A stretch of DNA of 64,000 nucleotides from Bog-756 sp963829235 (GTDB lineage: Bacteria > Actinomycetota > Acidimicrobiia > Acidimicrobiales > RAAP-2), in assembly GCA_963829235.1 (NCBI GenBank), contig CAWHIF010000002.1:62001-126000 (forward strand), given 5' to 3'. The position numbers and the translations under genes are program-made. Every line of letters starts with the position of its first letter. Position 1 is the stretch's first letter. Of the stretch, positions 59,369 to 64,000 are shown piece by piece. Below the pieces are notes generated by a model. The model ran no database searches and was not told the origin of the DNA. It saw only the letters and a program-made list of their open reading frames with translations.

Positions 59369-60214
59369 TCAGGGCACGGCAACCATGGCCATCTGCTCGC
59401 CCAGGGTCAACTCGGACGTGTCGAGCAGATGGACATGGTCGCTGTAGCGTGGCAGCTCTTTGGTGTCGACCGTGAAGACGTGGCTCGCATGGGCGGCGAC
59501 GTAGGCATCGGCGGCGCGCACCTTGCTGCTTCCGACAGGCGACTGTGCGACCCACATCTTGGCGAGAACGATGGGAGCGGAGGCCGGGACCAGGTCGCGG
59601 CGCAGGGCGACCACGAACTTGGTCAGGTTCGCCTGGTACTCGGCTGCCCAGGCTGGTACTCCGGCGTCGGCCTCGCCCTGCACCCAGTAGAAGCCCCCGA
59701 CGACATCCGTCTGGCCGCTGCGGGCGTCTGCCGACTCGATCCCCTGCACGAACCTCACCATGTCCTTCCAGAGGATCCCGCCGGGCGCCCACTGACGCAG
59801 GTTGGTGTTGTCGAAAGCCACCTTCACGATGGTCACCGGCTGGCCGGTTTCGACGTAGACCTCCCTGGCCAGGCCAATCTCGGGTCCGAATATCTGGACC
59901 GGGCCAGTAGTTGAGTACGGCGCGACCAGCATCTGCGGTGTATCAAGTGGAACCGGACTGTCGGCGTGAGTGACGATGTAGCTCTGCTCCCACGCGATCG
60001 TGGACTGAGCGTCAGCCCCGTTGGTGTACGGCGCACCCAGGTAGTCGATGCCGGTGGTTGGATCGGTGGCGAACGATCGCGCACCGGTGGCGTTGGACTG
60101 ACCGGCAACGATGAGGAGCAGGCGCTCGGGTGTCGAGCCACCAGCCGATGGCGTGAGAGACGTCAATACGACGCCCGCCAGTACGCCGATCACGAACAAC
60201 CGGAGGTACTTCAT
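59369..60214 (-). CDS. Secreted SASA/SGNH-type carbohydrate esterase (copy 2)
   Basis: A 281-residue exported paralogue of copy 1. Signal core LRLFVIGVLAGVVLTSLTPSA. The nucleophile motif is LLLIVAGQSNATGA, the Gln-Gly-Glu block is GGFYWVQGEADAG, and the late His is in SDHVHLLDTSELT. Substrate is probably an acetylated polysaccharide (inference). The ATG at 60214 is used; the frame is open further upstream, but this start puts the signal peptide at the N-terminus. Confidence 0.85.
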   Translation of the reverse strand: MKYLRLFVIGVLAGVVLTSLTPSAGGSTPERLLLIVAGQSNATGARSFATDPTTGIDYLGAPYTNGADAQSTIAWEQSYIVTHADSPVPLDTPQMLVAPYSTTGPVQIFGPEIGLAREVYVETGQPVTIVKVAFDNTNLRQWAPGGILWKDMVRFVQGIESADARSGQTDVVGGFYWVQGEADAGVPAWAAEYQANLTKFVVALRRDLVPASAPIVLAKMWVAQSPVGSSKVRAADAYVAAHASHVFTVDTKELPRYSDHVHLLDTSELTLGEQMAMVAVP

Positions 60215-60504
60215 GGTGCTTCGCTCGGCCGGACAGGCAACGATTCTCCATCCAAGAGGCCGATACAGAGGCTGCCGTGCAACCAAACTGATGCACTAGG
60301 ACAAGGCCAAATGAACCAGATACCAATCCGCTTCCGCCGATCCGCCATGTAGAACCCGCCTTCTCGCCGCCGATGATCCGACTTCAGATGGTCACAAGCC
60401 TGGCACGAATGGTGAGTTGTCGCTATCAGTAGGTTTGGAGGGGGAAGGCCTTTGTGATTATCATGGCGCTTTGGAGACCTTCTGGGGGAAGAGGGACGGC
60501 GGAC

Positions 60505-61269
60505 ATGGCGAAGCGGCTCGGGCTGCTGCTTGCAGCACTCACACTGACCATGGTCGGGGTGCCAGCCGTCGCGAACGCCACGACGACCACCCCGTCAATG
60601 CTGATCAAGGCGAATGACCTTGCCGAGATTCAGGCGGCTGGTGGCATCATGGCACCCCACTGGGTGGCCTATGGCACCGGGGGTCCGGTGTCGCAGCTCG
60701 GCATTCCAGTGCAAACTGTCACCAGCTACGTTTCTCTCGAGAATGAGTTCGCGAACGGCACTCTGCCGGGTCGCTATGAATGGGTGCTGCTCGACATGGA
60801 GCCGTGGGCCTGGACTCCGAAGAACGAGTACCACGATCTCCCTCTCTACGAGAAGCTGTCGTCCGAGCTGGTTCACTCCCACGGGATGAAGATCATCGTC
60901 GCCCCGTTCATTGTGGGTCCCAAGGGCCTGGTGGACGACGTGGCTGGTGCCGCTGCCAGATACGCCGACGCTGTCGGAATCCAGGCTCAGCCGATGGATA
61001 ACGACACGGGAACGTACAAGGCGTTCGTTGACACGGCCGCGGCACAGGCCCGAGCGGCGAATCCGGATGTTCTGGTCGGCGCCGGGATCGCGACCGACTC
61101 CCGTGGTGTCCCGATCACCGGATCCCAGATGTTCGCGGCCTACAAGTCCGTGCTCCCAGTGGTCAACTGGTACTGGCTGAACGCCGCCAAGTGGGCCCAT
61201 GGCTCCGGGTGCGCTCCAAAGGGCTGCCCGAAGGTCGCCATCGACTTCCTCCACCTCCTAGCCGGCTAG
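60505..61269 (+). CDS. Secreted protein of unknown function, glycosidase-like barrel suspected
   Basis: A 254-residue exported protein; signal RLGLLLAALTLTMVGVPAVA. I do not recognise the family. The mature part has an alternating strand-helix order with YEWVLLDMEPWAWTPKNEYH, MKIIVAPFIVGPKG, ADAVGIQAQPMDND and NWYWLNAAKWAH, which suggests a TIM barrel like those of secreted glycosidases. Acidic candidates are Asp and Glu in LLDMEPW. It lies beside the SASA esterases, divergent from copy 2, so a shared polysaccharide target is possible (inference). Confidence 0.7.
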   Translation: MAKRLGLLLAALTLTMVGVPAVANATTTTPSMLIKANDLAEIQAAGGIMAPHWVAYGTGGPVSQLGIPVQTVTSYVSLENEFANGTLPGRYEWVLLDMEPWAWTPKNEYHDLPLYEKLSSELVHSHGMKIIVAPFIVGPKGLVDDVAGAAARYADAVGIQAQPMDNDTGTYKAFVDTAAAQARAANPDVLVGAGIATDSRGVPITGSQMFAAYKSVLPVVNWYWLNAAKWAHGSGCAPKGCPKVAIDFLHLLAG

Positions 61270-61289
61270 AAGAGCCAAGTGGACCAGTG

Positions 61290-61316
61290 ACGCTCTCCGG
61301 GCTTCTCAGGGAGCGT
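61290..61316 (+). terminator. Terminator-like hairpin
   Basis: Arms ACGCTC (61290-61295) and GAGCGT (61311-61316) pair with further CC/GG pairing inside. It starts 20 bp after the stop of the secreted protein gene. No T-run. Confidence 0.5.
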
Positions 61317-61557
61317 GCCGGCGAGATCATAGGACCCGAACCACAACGACCGCCTTACTCACGGTTCCCGTGTAAGAAGGCTTCGACACCTTGGGTGCCC
61401 CATATAACAGCTGCGGGCGCGTCATCGAGGAACGAGTGCTTACAGCCCGCGAACTGCTACCGACTTCCGCGGGGGACGACGCTGGGGGGGGGACCTCTTC
61501 CAAGTGAGCTAGCACAGAAGGGTCGTGTTGACGACGCTGAACGGCTACGCGGAGCCG

Positions 61558-62289
61558 CTACAAGGGGAGCGGATTGCTGAGCACTCCCTCGCCGGGTAGC
61601 CGGCCGGAGAGGGTACGGATGAAGTCCAGCGCGTCGATCTCTATGCGCTCGCCGGCGATGCCCTGTGTGAACTTCCCTCCGGCGGGGCCGTCGAGTACGA
61701 GTTCAAAGGGTTGGCCGTGGATATCGGCCCACTCGGCCACAATGTCGGCGACAAGGCGGCCGTCGTGATCGGCCGTGAGCTCCATCGGGCGGTCGATGGC
61801 CGCATGGACGTCGATCCGGTGGGCCCAGACGTCACGGGTGAACCCGACGTCCAGCAGGTATTTGAGGGGTGCCCACCCGATCGGCGGCCCGAATGGAAGG
61901 GGGATATAGCGGGCGGGAGGTGGCGTGCGCCACCGGCCCTTGACTGCCCTCGGACCTACTGCAGTGACCTGTACGACGAGTTCGTCGTTCGAGAGTTGCT
62001 TGCGTTCGCGAATCTGCAGCTCGTTCATGCCGTCGACCCAGTGGTGCGAGTCGATCTCCTTGTTGAGCGGCATTCCTCGCCTCAACTGGTGGACGAACTC
62101 TCGTACTGATGCTTGGGCTTCGCCTGAACCGAGGACGTGCAGCACCATCTTGCGGACGTCCCAACCGGTGCAATCGGTGGGTGCCGCCCACTCTGCCGGC
62201 GCGAGCGATCCGACCAGGTCCGCGAAGCGCGTGAACTCCTCCTCGGCCAGCACCCGAGCCTCGGGACGGGTGATTCGGTTTGCCTTCAT
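61558..62289 (-). CDS. MDMPI-type maleylpyruvate isomerase family protein, paralogue of 53015
   Basis: A 243-residue protein. PTDCTGWDVRKMVLHVLGSG holds the first metal His, and FTRDVWAHRIDVHAAID the second. VREFVHQLRRG and GQPFELVLDGPAGGKFTQG align with the copy at 53015. The start overlaps the stop of its TetR regulator (ATGA), the same arrangement as the other module. Likely a mycothiol-linked enzyme induced by a xenobiotic or metabolite (inference). Confidence 0.87.
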   Translation of the reverse strand: MKANRITRPEARVLAEEEFTRFADLVGSLAPAEWAAPTDCTGWDVRKMVLHVLGSGEAQASVREFVHQLRRGMPLNKEIDSHHWVDGMNELQIRERKQLSNDELVVQVTAVGPRAVKGRWRTPPPARYIPLPFGPPIGWAPLKYLLDVGFTRDVWAHRIDVHAAIDRPMELTADHDGRLVADIVAEWADIHGQPFELVLDGPAGGKFTQGIAGERIEIDALDFIRTLSGRLPGEGVLSNPLPL

Positions 62290-62906
62290 GTTTGTCTGCT
62301 CCTTTCGAGCACGTCATCCACATACAGATCGACAAGACGGTTGAGATGTCGGATCCAACGGGTGCCGCCAGGGTCATTGCTCAGCTGTGCCTCCATCAAG
62401 CCGGCGACCATGGCCACGATGCAGTCGAAGTCCGCCTGCTTGGTAACGCCGGCCTCGTTGATCAACTTGTAGACGCGTCCCAACACTTCCTCGGCGAGAG
62501 CGTAGGACGTTGGTGACGGCGCGAATCCCGGTACGTGACGCTCGAAGAGCAGCTCATACCGCGCCGGGTCCTCCAGCGCGAACGCAACGAACTCGGCTAA
62601 GAACTTCTTCACAGCCGCACGCGGTTCTCGAGGGAGTTTGACCAGGTCGAGCTGCTGAAGCAGTCGCCGATTGCCGTCGGCGAACATAGCGTCATACAGC
62701 GCAAGCTTCGAGTCGAAGTATGCGTAAAGTGACGGTTGGCGCATCCCGACCTCACGGGCCAGGGCGTGCAGCGACACCCCAGCGATCCCGTCCTCTCGGG
62801 CGAGCTTCCACGCCGACTCGACGATCGCGGCCACCTTGGCCTCCCGTCGTTGCATGACCTTGTCCGGCCGTAGTCGATGGTCAGCGCTCGCTGAGTTATC
62901 TATCAT
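62286..62906 (-). CDS. TetR family transcriptional regulator, paralogue of 52374
   Basis: A 206-residue TetR regulator. The helix-turn-helix is VSLHALAREVGMRQPSLYAY followed by FDSKLALYDAMF. The C-terminal part has YELLFERHVPGFAPSPTSYA, matching the loop of its paralogue. The ATG lies inside a near-palindrome and 8 nt after a TAGATT -10 box, so the mRNA is leaderless or almost so. The operator-promoter overlap described upstream implies tight self-repression of the two-gene module. Confidence 0.92.
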   Translation of the reverse strand: MIDNSASADHRLRPDKVMQRREAKVAAIVESAWKLAREDGIAGVSLHALAREVGMRQPSLYAYFDSKLALYDAMFADGNRRLLQQLDLVKLPREPRAAVKKFLAEFVAFALEDPARYELLFERHVPGFAPSPTSYALAEEVLGRVYKLINEAGVTKQADFDCIVAMVAGLMEAQLSNDPGGTRWIRHLNRLVDLYVDDVLERSRQT

Positions 62907-62943
62907 CGATAGGTAATCTACCTATTAGTAATAGGTATGTCAA
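62896..62943 (-). promoter_or_regulatory. Promoter with two operators for the TetR-MDMPI module at 62286
   Basis: On the minus strand TTGACA (62938-62943), 17 nt and TAGATT (62915-62920) form a near-ideal promoter. The spacer is a perfect 19-bp palindrome TACCTATTACTAATAGGTA (62919-62937). A second near-perfect palindrome centred on CTATCGATGATAG covers 62896-62916, including the start codon. Both share the CCTAT half-site. Confidence 0.8.
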
Positions 62944-63093
62944 GAGGCATTCATCCAGCCTCTGATGCCTTGCGATTTGGATTACCGAAGACCTGCCACT
63001 GAACAGCGGCTCAGCGCCGGTTTTCGACTGCGGCTGATCGGCACGCTCGGGTGGCTGGTGCGGTTCTCTTCAGATCGAGACGGTCGATTCAAT

Positions 63094-63099
63094 TAGGTT
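63094..63099 (+). promoter_or_regulatory. -10 box TAGGTT, leaderless promoter
   Basis: TAGGTT, 6 nt (CGCCAT), then GTG at 63106. Confidence 0.55.
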
Positions 63100-63105
63100 C
63101 GCCAT

Positions 63106-63849
63106 GTGATAACCGTTGGTATCGTTACTGCCGTCGCCGGGATTGTCTTTGTCGCCGCTGTTCTTCAACGGGCCGTCGGCTTCGGATTCGCACTTCTGGC
63201 TGTCCCGCTCCTGGCCTTCGTGGTGCCGACCAAAAGCGCCGTGGTCATCGTGTTCTTGAACGGGACCGTCATTTGTGCATGGCTTGCCGTGCGCCTTCGT
63301 CAAGACATCGAATGGCCGACCACCCGCCGATTGGGATTGGGTGCCGTTATTGGCGCGCCCATCGGGGTGATTGTCCTGAGCCTCGTATCTGCTACCACGC
63401 TTCGGCTTGTTCTTGGAGTGACGACATGTGTGGCTGCCGTCTGGATCACCGTCTCGTCACGCCTAGTCAATTCTCAACCAGCGGTGCCGCGTCGATCGAC
63501 GACCTTTGCAATGGGCTTTGTGAGTGGCGTGATCAATACGTCCCTGGCCACGAATGGGCCTCCGCTCGTCTATGAGCTACGGCGGACAGGATTCCATGGT
63601 GACAAGTTCCGAGCCACCATTTCCGCCGTGTTCTTACTCTCGAACCTCATAGGCTTGCCCCTTCTGGCCCTGGCCGGGCTGATCACAGCTTTCGACCTTG
63701 CCCTCGCTGCCTCTTCCCTTGTGGCTTCCCTGGTTGGTATCGCTCTGGGATCCTTGATCAGCGGTCGAATGCAGCCTTCTCATTTCGCACTAGCCGTCGA
63801 CCTTCTCCTCTTGGTCACCGGCCTACTCACTATCTCAAAGGCGATCTGA
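63106..63849 (+). CDS. TauE/SafE (TSUP) family membrane transporter
   Basis: A 247-residue protein with seven to eight membrane helices. The family repeat is seen twice: VLQRAVGFGFALLAVPLLAF near the start and MGFVSGVINTSLATNGPPLV in the second half, where the GxxSG and GPP residues are typical. TSUP proteins move sulfite, sulfonates or other organic anions. No sulfur genes lie next to it in the window. The GTG start fits a leaderless -10 box. Confidence 0.88.
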   Translation: MITVGIVTAVAGIVFVAAVLQRAVGFGFALLAVPLLAFVVPTKSAVVIVFLNGTVICAWLAVRLRQDIEWPTTRRLGLGAVIGAPIGVIVLSLVSATTLRLVLGVTTCVAAVWITVSSRLVNSQPAVPRRSTTFAMGFVSGVINTSLATNGPPLVYELRRTGFHGDKFRATISAVFLLSNLIGLPLLALAGLITAFDLALAASSLVASLVGIALGSLISGRMQPSHFALAVDLLLLVTGLLTISKAI

Positions 63850-64000
63850 CCGACCGGCGGTCGAAGTTTCGCCCGAAGCGGCATTTCTCGTCCGCATCGT
63901 GGCCATCACTGGGCGTGCCCCTCATAGCGGTTGGTCGGCAGTTGTCCGTGTGGCGATCGGCACCTCGGTGGCAGTTTCGTTCCACAGTCATTGCCACTGT

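Overview
The window is high-GC chromosomal DNA that reads as an actinobacterium, most plausibly a deep-branching one such as Acidimicrobiia. Grounds: very GC-rich coding sequence, an F420-type LLM oxidoreductase, three mycothiol-type maleylpyruvate isomerase-like (MDMPI) proteins, actinobacterial small membrane families, and many genes whose start codon lies exactly 6 nt after a TANNNT -10 box (leaderless transcripts). The species assignment is inference. I recognised no rRNA, tRNA, CRISPR array or complete insertion sequence.

Layout. 1-2.5 kb: a methyltransferase cut by the window edge, then an XRE regulator plus triad-less ClpP-like gene, divergent from an intact clpP across a repeat-rich control region. 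2.5-5.1 kb: a translationally coupled three-gene redox operon (zinc dehydrogenase, VOC protein, LLM flavin/F420 oxidoreductase). 5.2-13.5 kb: an NlpC/P60 wall hydrolase, a cytochrome b/molybdopterin oxidoreductase with a membrane partner, a PIG-L deacetylase, a 2OG-Fe(II) oxygenase, a hydrolase-adenylate cyclase fusion and a GT-C membrane protein. 13.6-24 kb: polyprenyl synthase plus phytoene-desaturase-like oxidoreductase, CMD/SDR pair, two esterases, and small housekeeping-like genes (DUF167, GNAT, two VOC proteins, MDMPI).

24-40 kb is an exported-protein zone: a beta-propeller-like secreted protein, a YVTN/PKD surface protein, a Tat lipoprotein solute-binding protein, and an 1,823-residue secreted protein with a possible polysaccharide-deacetylase-like front half and ten Ig-like repeats. 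40-64 kb is accessory in character, with looser packing, somewhat lower GC in places and gene fragments. It holds a LuxR regulator lacking its ATPase half, a tiny AN1-like zinc finger protein, an egghead-like glycosyltransferase, a repeat-rich membrane protein, an Erm-like rRNA methyltransferase, two paralogous TetR-MDMPI modules, two paralogous SASA esterases around an RCC1 pseudogene, and a TauE/SafE-type exporter.

The most notable signals are: the degenerate/intact ClpP pair with its own regulator and operators; the AN1-like mini-protein; a leaderless promoter that points to an ATC start codon; the giant Ig-repeat protein; and a set of short perfect tandem repeats that sit almost only at gene boundaries.
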